Source: Ceriagrion tenellum
Taxonomy: Eukaryota; Arthropoda; Insecta; Odonata; Coenagrionidae
DNA length: 64,000 nucleotides
Direction of reading: 5' to 3'
NCBI GenBank assembly: GCA_963169105.1
Contig: OY720639.1
Location: forward strand, 118,751,117-118,815,116
Every line of letters begins with the position of its first letter. Within the stretch, counting starts at the first letter, position 1. Shown piece by piece: positions 1 through 10,890 of this stretch. The translations under genes were made by a program, and so were the position numbers. The notes beneath the pieces were generated by a model. The model had not been told where the DNA came from and searched no databases. It saw only the letters and a program-made list of their open reading frames with translations.

Positions 1-2829
1 GTCAGTCCAACTGTCTTTTAACTTGTCAGTTGATATCTCGGGGCATAGTATTTTCAGGACAAGGCTCTTTTCGACCTAATTCTGAGTCAGTAATTCTAAA
101 AGGAGATACTACACGTCAGTTATGCAACGTCCATAAGACGTAATGGCGACGTTCTTTGACAAAGTGTTCAAAGTAAAATTAAATTCACTAGCTGTGCTCA
201 TTATTTGGCTATTGCGTCTGTTTTTGTTTTCATTTTAAATATATCGCATGCTTCTATATAATAATAGGCTGAACGGAATAAGTAAAATAAACCAGATTCT
301 TTTTTTCCGTGGTTTTATAGTTTCCAGAATTTAGTGACATGAACTTTGCTCATAAACGATTGAGTTAAAATAATTTGGTGAAAATGTATCATGGGAATCT
401 GCTCATCCCAAGTCCCATTCTTAAAACGAATCATATTTCCAGACAAAAAGCTCATCTGTTTACTTCAGATACTGCTCGAATCAGGTCCCACTGAATTATG
501 ATTTAATGTAAAACTTACAAAGACTATTGTGATATGTGGATAGCTTTCACATTTATCATGCTGCGTTGAAAAAGCAGTCGTGCAATCAATATGAAAGTTT
601 TATACGTATTTTTCTATTTATAGAATTATTTTATCACGTGAGGATACGGTCATTGTGGGAGGAGAGGGATTCGTGGACGGCCAAATGTTTTAAGAGTTTT
701 ATCACCCATGTAACAGCTATGTGCTGCCCCAGGTTTCGTTGTTCCCGTATTTCAGCGGTAATTCGTAATTCTCTCTGAGAGTAGAGAGCCGAATTTAAAG
801 TGATCGTGCGCGATCATGCGCAATGATTGAGGGGCTTCATAACCCGTAGTACGCGCTATTTGACCCAATTCACCGATCTCACTCGAGTTGTATGTATGTG
901 TGTTCTGTCGGACGCGTTCATGCGCGATGAGCCAGGGAATGCCATGAGCCGGAAATCGTGCCATTTGAACTGACCGAGGGAATCCCAATATACATGATTG
1001 ACGGCCTAAATTGCTGGCGATGGGACAGAAATGGGAGCTTAAAATGTAAAAAAAATGCATTAAGGCATGACTTGTGCAGCACTACGATAAACGACGGAAA
1101 AAGAATTTTTGTGAACTGAAGACTCATGTAGTGCTGAGAAAAATCTAAAAAATAAATTGTAATGAAAGAACTAAACTAAAGTTTGGCCTGATTGGTAAAT
1201 AAATAAATGAATTAAGTGACGTTCGAGCCTTGCTGGACCACGCGGAGTAAACTTCGAGGTGCTTTGTTGGTTTTGTCTTCCTGTGTGTGAGATATCTCTT
1301 TCATTATGTCCTTAATCCAATCAAGTGGTTCTGATTCTCTTATGTTTTTCTGGTATATTTTATGCATATACTTATTTATTTGACAAACATTTTCAATTTT
1401 TTCTAGGAATATATTTTTAAAGTTAAGTTGTTGTTTTTAACAATTCAATTTAAGTAACGTTAATGAAATTAGCCTTTGTATGTATTTTTACCAAATTTAC
1501 CTTTGAATATCTATCATGTATTACCCGAAAATAACGGGTTCTGCGAAACGGTTCTGCTCCATTGATTTCGGATAAGTGATAATCTGTAGAATATTTATGG
1601 AGTCATTCAATGGAAATGCAAAGCCGGATAGACAACGCAATTGTGTAAACGAGACTCTGAAGACGGCGATGCAGTTGAGAATGCAGTGTAAGTGTTGAAA
1701 GGGTGTAGGATAAAAATTCCTATATATTCCGATTTCAAATGTGGAGAATTTTCGAATTTCCACCAATTATGAAGCAATAAAATTTAAATGTAATGCAAAA
1801 TGTGGATAAAAGTCACAGAAAAAGATTCCTATTTATGAATTTAGGTCTTTCAGTTGACTATCGATAGGGAGAGAAATGTTTTTTAATCTTGTGAACATGT
1901 GCATGTGTATGTTTCCCGAGGCTAACACTGTTTCTCTCTATGTAGTAGGTGACTGATATGCATAGATAGGAGTCTTTTTTCAGTACTTTTATCTACATTT
2001 TGTATTTCTCTTGAGTTTTGTTTGCTAGCTTTCTCAATTGCTCTTTCATTAATTAAAATGGAATATGAATATGAGATGATTCAATGTTGAAAAGTGGAAG
2101 AGGAAATAAAAAATCACGGCAGGCAGTAGTGTGAGGAAGGCGGTAGGACTTTACGATGCTGTTGCCCCTTAATGGGAGTCTTCATTTTCAGCTGAGCTTA
2201 TTTAAGGTGTATCGAAAGGAGTATAAACACTTGTGTGTTGGAAGAGCTATATCAAGATTGTCGACAAACTTGTTATATCTCGTATCTCCTGCTATGTATA
2301 CTTGCTCTAATTTATTTCGCCGTCTTTTTAATTGTCGATTAGCGCTGTCTAAGAGGGAATACATCATGAATATTCTATTATAAAGAAGGCATTGATAAAG
2401 GCTTAATTTGGTGGTAAATGCCAGGTATAAATTGAGACGTATAGTAAAGTAACAGAAAACACACCGTTGAGAATAGTTACGGCTAAATGAGAAATTAAAG
2501 TACTTTTTGAGCCATCTAAAGGCTAAGAGTGGTAAACGTTTTGGAAACTATTTTTATAAATGATAGGAATTATGGTAAGGTAGATGCTTTAATTTTGCTG
2601 GGTGACTCAGATTGTCGAAATATTTTTTTTTACTTTTGAGTATTTACTTATTAATTAATAAACTCACGTATTTTTTCTCCTGGCATTCGACACTAAGCTG
2701 AGCTTGGAAAAGCAACTAGACAGGTGAATCATTTCTCACAACGCATAGCGCCGCACTCATCAAGTATAATAATTGCGCACAGCCAAAATTGATTCGGATA
2801 TCACCCTAAAATTAATTATTAGTTCAATC
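1..2829. other. AT-rich non-coding sequence, probably intron upstream of the first recognised multiplexin exon
   Basis: No open frame here has recognisable protein features, and I see no element with clear ends. The exon at 8891 begins inside a codon, so at least one more coding exon must lie upstream, here or outside the window. I could not find a signal-peptide exon ending in a phase-1 donor. The 780-1030 part is more GC-balanced than its surroundings but unidentified. Confidence 0.5.
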
Positions 2830-3780
2830 AATTTCATGCGCCGCACCCTTTCCGCTCTCCCTCACTGCCGCACCCTTGCGTCTGTCAAACTCAGAGGGTG
2901 CATCCGTCAGTCTTCTCCAGCCCGGTAATCACATTCAGCATCCCCTGCAGCAATTGCGACACTCTCCCTTTTTCGCCACCCTAGGTGCGCCGTTCGTGTA
3001 TACGTCTGTCTCGCCTCAACTCCCCGACTTCGTCAAACAACTTTTTCTCCCCAAAATATTCGGCTCTCATTTTCAGACCCATAAAGCAGATCAGTGGAGG
3101 TCTACGGGGTAAAATGAGGATGGGGTGAGATGGGGAGGGCGCATAATGCGTGTGGGGGGGAGCGGGCTGAAAAAAAATAATCCCAGTTAAAAAAACAAAT
3201 GAGGCGCATTGTGCGAGAGACAAGAAAGCAGTCGCCATTCTGTCTCCCCGCCTTTTTTCCTCCTGCCCAGCCGGCGAGCCTATATAACACTTCCCGCGCT
3301 CAGAGACATACTCCTGGTAGCTCCCCTCTCGCTCTCGTGACGAACTAACACCACCTTTCGTGTTTCCCCTCCCACAGCCTTCAATTTGGCTGCTGCACCC
3401 TAACCGTCTTTCCATCCCTTATCCTACACCCCCCTCTCTCTGCCCCTCGTCATCCCAGGTTTCTTTCTGGCTTTTTCCCGAACCCTGCAGGGGTTCCTAC
3501 GGCAGCGACCCCGTTCACCCCCATCCGAGCAGCCAACCAGATACACACATCCCCGACCCTTTTCAGCGCGCATCCTTTCGCTTTCATTCAGTCACTCACT
3601 TCCATAAATCAGGAGTCCCAACCCTCCCTCTCCCCCTCTTTAACGTCACCCAACTCCTCCCCTTCCCCTCTCACGCCCTGGCCCGCAGCGTCACCTTCCC
3701 TTGTTTCGAAGCTAAACCCCTCTTATCCTATCTCCCTCCCCCTTTCCACCACTCACCCTCGTTTGTATCTCGGTAGGGTT
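2830..3780. other. GC-richer pyrimidine-rich island, no supported gene
   Basis: The + strand is strongly C/T-biased from about 3290 to 3780, and the skew alone keeps frames open (138 codons from 3360, Pro/Ser/Phe/Leu-rich, no domain). A TATATAA lies at 3281-3287. A donor-like CTCG/GTAGGG follows at 3772/3773, but that frame would leave phase 2, which does not match the phase-1 entry needed at 8891. I therefore do not call a first exon. Confidence 0.4.
3281..3287 (+). promoter_or_regulatory. TATA-box-like sequence in a GC-richer island
   Basis: TATATAA is embedded in locally GC-rich sequence, unlike the AT-rich background where such a string would mean nothing. The best initiator-like site (TCAGAG around 3300-3305) is nearer than the usual spacing of about 30 bp. 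It could be an internal promoter or chance. No transcript evidence can be read from sequence. Confidence 0.15.
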
Positions 3781-6378
3781 TGGCGGCTGCATTGGAGGTG
3801 ATTTACCCTGAGATGGATAATCACATGGATATGTGGTTACTTTTAATGTCCTCGTATTGTGCGGTTATAATAACGGTTTCTGAAACATCGATGCATGTAA
3901 AATAGTTAAATTTTCGATTCAGTTCGCTGTTAAGTTACATAAGTTACATGACCCACAGCCGCACAATTTGAAATGCGGTCATCATTAAGTCACATTTTTC
4001 AAAGAAATAAAAGCGTTTTTTATTGCTGTTTTCAGTCGGGAATAATTTTTAACGAAATTTTCTCTGAATAAATGTTTTGATGACTTTGTATGCCACTTCT
4101 AACTCGATTCCAGTAATTTGCCATTCAAATTTTTTTATGCTATACATATTGGGCATATGTTATCATAGCACTTTTGAGATACATAATGCTCTCTCTTTAC
4201 GAAATTATTTTTTGCTGGAAGTTTAAAATTGTACGAGACCCTCACAAAGTGTTTTACAAGTTACTTTTTCCTAAACACATACACTATATCTCGTTCTTGC
4301 CATTAATTTAATGCAATTTCATGAAACACGCACAGCGATAAAATTCCGTTAAGGTCAATTCGAAACTTAGAAAATAAATAGTTTTCATTGAGTTAGATTG
4401 TTACGTTGCAATGGTCACGAGTAAAACCGTTCTGGACCGGGAACATATGATCTAGTTCCATTGGATCCTTCAAAATTTACATGTGAAATAGTAAGTCTGG
4501 GCAGAGTAATGTCCCACGCATTGGTTCGGAAAGCCAAAGTCTGTGGATGTTTCCCGGTTCAGACCGATTTTTCTCGTGGGAATGTCAACTTATTACACCA
4601 TCGTCTTTGCGGCAGGATTGAATATCGCCAGAGTTCGACTATTTGTTGGTAATGAAAGTATTTGGTAGGGATTTATAGGAAGGGTGGAGAAAAACCAGGC
4701 GGCCGAAATTTCTCGGAGAAACAACGTAAAACAGCAAGGATGTGAGTATGGTGTTATTCAGCTTAAGGCTAGCCCAGCTTTTTGGAGAACGATGGCCGGT
4801 ATGATGGCGATGTGAATGGGGGGACCTTCGGCCCTGAGGGCAGACCCTCTCCAACGGGGTTGTTTTAGCTGGAGAACAGAGGGGGAGTTGGGGCGGGTGT
4901 ACAACGTCGTGGATATGGGCAGGGGTTGGCTCGCGAAGGATTGTGGGAAGTGCTGGCTGAATGTTGATATGGATCCGGGGAAGGGGTATGGGGCATGGGG
5001 AGGGAGGGAGGGAGGGGTGAGGTGTAACTTTTTAGTTGGTGCAAAGAAGCTTAGTGAGTTGGATTTGTTTCGGTGCTGTTTGCCCAAGCCTCGGTGGTAG
5101 CCTAAGGTTGTTGGTTTTGAATTTTATTCCTCAAAATGGAGGAGCCCGGCTAAAGGGTTTCGAAAACAAGGGGATGGCGTGAAATTAATGTGAGCAATTA
5201 GAGTCGGCCAATTTTGAACAAGCAAACAAGGGGATAGTTAATGAATTTGCATTCGTATTAATTAACCTTCGCTTGTTGTTTTTAACCTAGGATAAATGTT
5301 CTAGGAGGATAATTCACTGAAATCTGAATTCGTTTCGAAAAAAAGCTCATAGTCATGAAAATAAACTATTAAGTCATTCCGCAGCCATTAGTGCCAAAAA
5401 ATTTGAACAAAATAAATTGTGTGCGGTAGTTATCAACGAAAATATTTTTCTCTAATTTTGTGTCTCACTCATGATAAGGATTACTGATATTGCATATCAA
5501 TTTTTAAATAATTTCATATTTTTCTATTTAATACCCTAAATATTGCTTTGCCCATCAACTGATGCTACTGATGTACGAGTGGCACTCGTTCTTGATTTGG
5601 TTGTAAGATTCGGAGAAATTCTGAACATTTTGACAGTAAAGAAATTTTTTGGCTGAACGTATTGGCGCTAAACGCATCATGAAGAATGCGTATTGTGTAT
5701 ACGTAAGTCAAAATTAGGATTCAGAGGATCATCGACGTATGGTTTATTCTGTGGTTTAAGAAATAGTTTGAAACATTTAAGATTACGATGCTCGAAATTT
5801 GATCAATTTTTTGGCTGAATATTCTCTGATTTGTCGATCCGCCTGATATCCACGAGTGAAGGCGTCCTCTTGCGCTCATATGAAATTCCCGCTCTACTTT
5901 TGGGATTGGAATCAGAGCTATATAGTTGGATCGAAGGCCATGTGGAGCGCTTCAGACGCAGCGTGTGAAACACCCTCTGACGGCGAGTAATCGAACTCTT
6001 CACAGCGCTTCCGCTCTTTCAAAAGGAGCTGAAATGGGATCGCGTGGGACGTGGGAATCCCTTCCTCAAAACTGCATATAAAGCAGATGTTACGTGCATC
6101 ATTTTTCATTGTAAGCTCTCCTACTGAGTGAAATCGGCAGGTAAAGTCATAAATTTGTCTTGATTGGGCAGCTATGTTTTCACTGCGAGTAAATGGGTCG
6201 GGAGTAAATCTCTAGTTTTAAATGGCGAACTTCTCAGATAGAAACTCTTTGTCGGTCTCGTTTACAATCACAGATATAGAGGCCATACCAAGGGAAATTT
6301 TTACCCACTAAAGTCTCTTCTCATTAGTTAAATGGCTGGGAATTTAATGGTTAGTAAAGTTAAAATTGAAAAACAAAG
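3781..6378. other. Intronic sequence without recognised features
   Basis: Mostly AT-rich. A G-rich stretch at about 4790-5060 keeps frames open on both strands but gives low-complexity Gly/Arg-rich peptides with no domain. No splice-bounded exon or repeat boundary recognised. Confidence 0.45.
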
Positions 6379-7245
6379 TACCGTAAACTGGGGTGAAGTT
6401 GGTTAGGTGGGTGGAAGTTGTACGAATACGAAAGTATCGATTCTGGAAGGAATTGGTGGACTATCGGAAGAGGATTGTAGACGACGGCGATTGGTCGATG
6501 TACAGGACACTCGTTGGCAGCACCAGGCAGTGCTTAAATTATGATGCCGAGTTTCACCTGCAGTAGGTTACATTGTATTCGTCTTTAGTGTTATCACGTT
6601 ATTACTCCAACCCTGGTTAATAATCTCACCAAAAAATTTACTTCTTTTTCAAGAAACTATTTGGGAATAAGAATCCATTGAGAAAATGTAAAGAAATGTG
6701 TAACAACATTTTTTTATCTAAAAGGTCTAAAAAGCGCCGTGTGATATCAGAGGTGTGCATATGGGGCATATAAGCTTTAAGTTTATTATATATATCCCTT
6801 GTTCAAGTTATTGTTTTTCTGGATGCCTCGCATATTACTCTAGAATATTTGGAAACGAAAAAATTTGAGGCTGTGATCTAGGCGATCACCACCAAAAGAT
6901 GCAATGAATATAGCAATGGTTTCGAACGGTGAAATGGTGAACGTTTTGCTATGGAAAGTCTATTGACCGCAAAGGGTTGATAAGGAGTTTTCCAAGTGCA
7001 CAGAAGCCAATTAATATGAGTTTTCAACTAAAAATGCTGTAGTAAAATCTTCATCTCACATTCTTTGGTGAAAGGAGTCCAAAGTAAGCTCTATTTCTGA
7101 GCATATAGTGCTTGGATTACTAAAGTTCACATAGAAAACGATTATTTGATTTTCTTAGTAAACATTTCACTGAATAAAAAATAATATATATACAGGGCAC
7201 CTAAAAACCTCAAAAACTCTACTTGCTTCACCCCAATTTACGGTA
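6379..7245. mobile_element. Non-autonomous DNA transposon (MITE-like) with TA-flanked terminal inverted repeats
   Basis: CCGTAAACTGGGGTGAAG at 6381-6398 is matched in inverted orientation at 7226-7243 with a single mismatch, and both outer ends are flanked by TA (6379-6380 and 7244-7245). The interior of about 830 bp has no long open frame, so the copy encodes no transposase. A TA target duplication is characteristic of Tc1/mariner-type elements, but the superfamily is inferred from that alone. Confidence 0.8.
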
Positions 7246-7739
7246 CTAATAATAGGGTTGTGTTATCCAAAAATCTATCACAAAACACTTTTTATTGTAA
7301 AAAAATTGAGAGATAGGATGAGTAAAAAACTGAATTGAGCAAACTGGAATATATAATTGAAACCATTTGCGGTAAGTGGAGATGTGTTTAATGTATGAAA
7401 ATTGTAAACTCATGATTGGAATAATATATTAAGAAAATTCATTAAACGGATTATGTTATAGATGATAATAACTGTCAATGCAACTTAATTTGCAGCGAAT
7501 AAAAAGAAACTTTGGTGCATTTAAGGTAAGCAGGAAGTTAAAAAGATATATATGCAATATCAGAATGAAGAAAATCGTGCTAAGAGTAGGTAAAAGATGA
7601 CTCAAGCTTATCAAATGCTTGTCAAGATTGTCAGACCAGCAAACACAAAAAAGACTGTAAAGAGATGACGTAAACGCGTTGAAACCTGGGTCGTGAGTTT
7701 TTTTTTGTGGTTTGTAAATGTTATTTCAATAAATCCATT
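7246..7739. other. Intronic spacer, possible retroelement 3' motif
   Basis: AT-rich. Around 7660-7700 a sequence with GACGTAAACGCGTTGAAACC followed by a T tract resembles the 3' motifs seen elsewhere in this window next to Penelope-like sequence. It is too short to assign. Confidence 0.25.
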
Positions 7740-8575
7740 TTAGAAATGAATTACTACAAAGTTACCAGAGAGAGTGTTTCATTCCATCAGACAAATGCCA
7801 TATCTGCACTTTGAGTGGAGAAAACATAAAATCTTCAGATAGAGATAAATATCTTGATACAACTTCTGAATGAATATCTTCTGATATTTCGCGGGGAACA
7901 CTCATACAAAACTTATGCCGCACAGCATCAAAGAAACTAGGATTTGTTAAGGATATAATAGGAAGATCCTCGGACGAAAAATTAAAAGAGAGATGATACT
8001 CCGCTCTGGTTAGGCCACACCTCGAATACAGCGCGAGCATTTGGGACCCTGTTCATAGAGATTTAGCCTAAAAAATTAATAAAATACAAAGAAAACCAGC
8101 ACGCTTCGTTACAAATTGCTCCGAGCGAATATATCGTGTTTCACAGCTTTTAGAGGGATTAAGGTGGGAGCCCCTGGAGACTAGGAGACCGCACATTATT
8201 CTTAGTTTGCTTGAGAAATTCAGAACTAGTGAGAGAAATAGTGTTTCAGAGCGAAACAGAGAATATTATCATGACGCCATACTACACCTCTTGGTCGGAC
8301 AAAAGCGAAAAATAAGAGAGATATATTGCTGAACAGATGGGAACAGAACTATTTCTTTCCGTGCACAATCAGCAACCATAAAAATAACAGAGTTCCACTC
8401 AATGCACTCTCATAATACACGTCACTATTTCACCTGTCAAAGCCTTATAGCTGAATAGCTGAAAGCCTTATAGTTGCCTAGCTTTATCCCTTTCATATTT
8501 ACACGGATGGTGTTTTAATACCCCCTGCCAGACGCCCATGCGGCGGCTTGCATTTAAGCATGTAGATATAAAAAT
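7740..8575 (+). mobile_element. Decayed non-LTR retrotransposon (CR1/Jockey-like), C-terminal RT region and 3' UTR
   Basis: Conceptual translation on the + strand gives the classic end of a LINE reverse transcriptase with in-frame stops: a KYLxxxxSSD-like stretch near 7850, a HIQNLCxxASKKLGF-like stretch near 7905-7945, then LVRPHLEYSASIWDP at about 8007-8051 and IQRKPARFVTN at about 8088-8120. A GLRWEPLETRR-like segment follows near 8160-8190. The stops and the missing upstream RT core show a 5'-truncated, dead copy. The tail at 8518-8575 (CCCCCTGCCAGACGCCC) resembles the 3' UTR of these elements. Its orientation matches the host gene. Confidence 0.85.
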
Positions 8576-8890
8576 TATATCATTAGCGAGTAAGTCAGGG
8601 ATAGGAATTTGATATTTTACTACGCAAAGTCATAAAAAAGGAAATCACTTTGAATACATCTACAGGAGATTATTATCTTACCGATCTATTTCAACTGTAT
8701 TTGGACAGATCCAATATTTGCAAATTTAATTCAGTGATAAAATCTGGAGTTTTTTGTTTAATTTATGAGATGTCTTTAATAGACAGAGTATACTAATTTT
8801 ACTAGTCAATTTCTTATCTTTTACAAAAGGTGATAAGGATTCAGTTTGATTTAAATAAAATTAATCTTCACTCCATTTTTCGATTTTCAG

Positions 8891-9252
8891 ATGCATCCGC
8901 AGAATACGACTTTCTCCGGGCGATCAAGATCCCGTTCGAAGACTCGAAGACGCAGTTCTTCGTGGACGGCCTGGATGGCTTCCCCGCCTTCGGCATCCGC
9001 TCCGGCTCCGACATCAAGTCCCCGTACCGCCTCTTCCTCCCGGAGAGCCTGCCCCCGGACTTCTCGATCGCGGCGACCGTGAGGCCGCACAACATGCGCG
9101 GCGGATACCTCTTTGCCGTCGTCAATCCGATGGAGACGGTGGTGCAGTTGGGCGTCCGGATCTCTCCGACCTACGACCCGCAGTCGCCGGGCGACGCACT
9201 CATCGCAGACTCGCCAATGGACGACCATACGCCGCCCACATCCATGGACAAG
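8891..9252 (+). CDS. Mp: Multiplexin (collagen XV/XVIII) exon, first half of TSPN/laminin-G-like domain
   Basis: This internal exon is 362 nt. The acceptor is GATTTTCAG/AT at 8890/8891 and the donor AAG/GTGAGT at 9252/9253. It enters in phase 1 (AT completes a codon) and leaves in phase 0, giving 121 residues. The translation matches the N-terminal TSPN domain of collagens XV/XVIII: a DFLRAIKIP start (residues 7-15), GLDGFPAFGI (27-36), SDIKSPYRLFLPE (40-52), DFSIAATVRP (57-66), GGYLFAVVNP (71-80) and TVVQLGVRISP (83-93). The last 28 residues are a Pro/Asp-rich loop. These proteins are secreted basement-membrane collagens, and the TSPN domain is the amino-terminal non-collagenous module. The exon is far more GC-rich than its flanks and all its open frames are shadows of this one. 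The start codon and signal peptide lie upstream and were not found. Confidence 0.93.
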
Positions 9253-9554
9253 GTGAGTTGTCTCTACGAGTGATAACATCGAAAACAAATATAAACAGTA
9301 ATATGAGATTTAGTTCTTTCTCGGCGAATTATATTTGTAACTAATTATCGGGATTCAAGTAAGTATTAAGAATTAAGTAATTATTTAAGAATTTTGGGTG
9401 CTAACGTTTCATTTAACGAGAATTGTTTATAAATATAAACAGGTTTGGAACTCAATCACCCCTTATTTTCTCCATTAAAAATCGAAATTAGGCGTATTAC
9501 CCCTCTATCATCGGATACGATATCCAAGACGTCTTTTTTGTAAGTATCCAACCG
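9253..9554 (+). other. Start of the intron after the first TSPN exon
   Basis: A GTGAGT donor opens a 7.2 kb intron (to 16424). This first part is AT-rich and featureless. Confidence 0.7.
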
Positions 9555-9870
9555 GTAAAGGTAGGTTTTATTGAACGTCAGAGGATCTCCTCCCGACTTA
9601 CTACAATTTCAGGAGCCAAACAACCACTAGTTATCCTATTTTGTCTCGGCAAACGATCTACCCACTTTCATTCCACCCATAAAACGTATTCTCCTTCTTC
9701 CCCTTCCCCACTTGCCCAACATCCTCTCACTCTTGAGCAACCCATCCCATCGCCCGCTAATTACTTCCTCCAGGCGCCTACTCTGCCTATCCCGGATGTC
9801 ATTCGGAAGTTTCCTTTCCTCGCCCACCACACCAAGCACTTCTTCATCTTCCTTAACGTACACTGGATTA
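9555..9870 (-). mobile_element. Non-LTR retrotransposon remnant, extreme C-terminus of the polyprotein and 3' tail
   Basis: The minus-strand frame (9863 to 9636) encodes a charged segment with EERKLPNDIRDRQSRRLEEV, GLLKSERMLGKWGRGRRRIRF and a terminal MKVGRSF motif. This is the C-terminal tail common after the RT domain of insect LINEs. A second, better-preserved copy lies at 16860-17235, and the two also share the non-coding part at 9555-9610. Only the last roughly 80 codons remain. Confidence 0.75.
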
Positions 9871-10317
9871 TCGAGGGTGTTTATACTGTTTTTAATGAAA
9901 GGTGAAAGATTCCGTCTCTGTCTCTACGGTAAATTCTTCATTGTGACGTAATTAAAATTTTTGCAAATTCCGCATGAATTTATTATCACTATCGGCTTCG
10001 TTCCCACGTTACATATTCAGTTGGAATAGGAAATTGTCGGCATTGTCACTCATTTCCTGATGTGTATTTATGCGAGGAATATTTCCTCTTTCACTTTAAG
10101 ATTTAACTCTGTTACGAAACCGGTCGTGATAATTAATTTATGCGGAATTTACAGTTTATTTTTTGTATTGTGTCACGGAAGGGAAAGAAGTTTTGTATAA
10201 TCATTTTTGGAATGCGGAAGGATGAGGTCAAGACAATTACAGGGTAATTTGGGTGATTCGTCTCCAAGCAGCTGCAAATTCACACCGATCTCACATAAAT
10301 GGTTTTGAAAATATATA
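9871..10317. other. Intron sequence, nothing recognised
   Basis: AT-rich, no open frame or repeat boundary identified. Confidence 0.5.
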
Positions 10318-10890
10318 ATAATAATAATAGATTTTATTTGCCCAAGGACCAACGTACATCTGTCCAATGATATAAGGCATGTCAATCATAAAAATAAGTT
10401 ACTTTAAAAATACATATTAAATCAGTCAAAACAAATATCACAAATAAATTAACATCCAATACCCAAAAAAAAACACATTGTAAACATTTCATCAAGTCTT
10501 TCCTTACATAAAATTCCTCCAAAGAATAATAGGACCCTTGTGGCAGTAACCTTTTTATTTGTATTTTAAAGGTAATCTAATTTTTAATATTTTTTATTTC
10601 AGCAGGAAGTTTGTTGTACAATCGTATCCCCATTTCCCTGGGGCCAGATTTGTTGATATTTGTTCTTATATTTGTGTATCATGTTTGCACCTCGTGTGAT
10701 GGGAATGATGGTCACTATTGAGGAGAAAGCTACCAATATTCAATTTGATGTTCAACACTGCGATCATTATGTAAATACAAGGTAGTGGTAGAAGGCTCAG
10801 CTCCTTAAATAAGGGTCTGCAAGAATGTCTGTATGGTTTTTGGGCTATGATTCTGACAGCCTTTTTTTGAAGTCTGAAAATGCGCAATGA
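10318..10890 (-). mobile_element. Jockey-like non-LTR retrotransposon remnant with ATT-repeat tail
   Basis: On the minus strand from 10887, the frame reads LQKKAVRIIAQKPYRHSCRP, then LFKELSLLPLPCIYI and LNSDHHSHHTRCKHD. This is the standard C-terminal RT/thumb region of Jockey-like LINEs. Downstream, past a stop, GYD and ITFKIQIKRLL-like stretches continue the family pattern to about 10500. The 3' end on this strand is CCTTGGGCAAATAAAATCT followed by an ATT microsatellite at about 10314-10330, as expected for LINEs that end in simple repeats. It is 5'-truncated and antisense to the host gene. Confidence 0.8.

Noticed and set aside
3360..3776. A 138-codon frame downstream of a TATA-like box as a possible alternative first exon.
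   Set aside because: Low-complexity Pro/Ser/Leu composition, no signal peptide, and its donor phase does not match the next exon.
8868..9288. Minus-strand frames of 85 and 133 codons and a 63-codon + frame over the first TSPN exon.
   Set aside because: Arg-rich shadow frames of the GC-rich coding exon.
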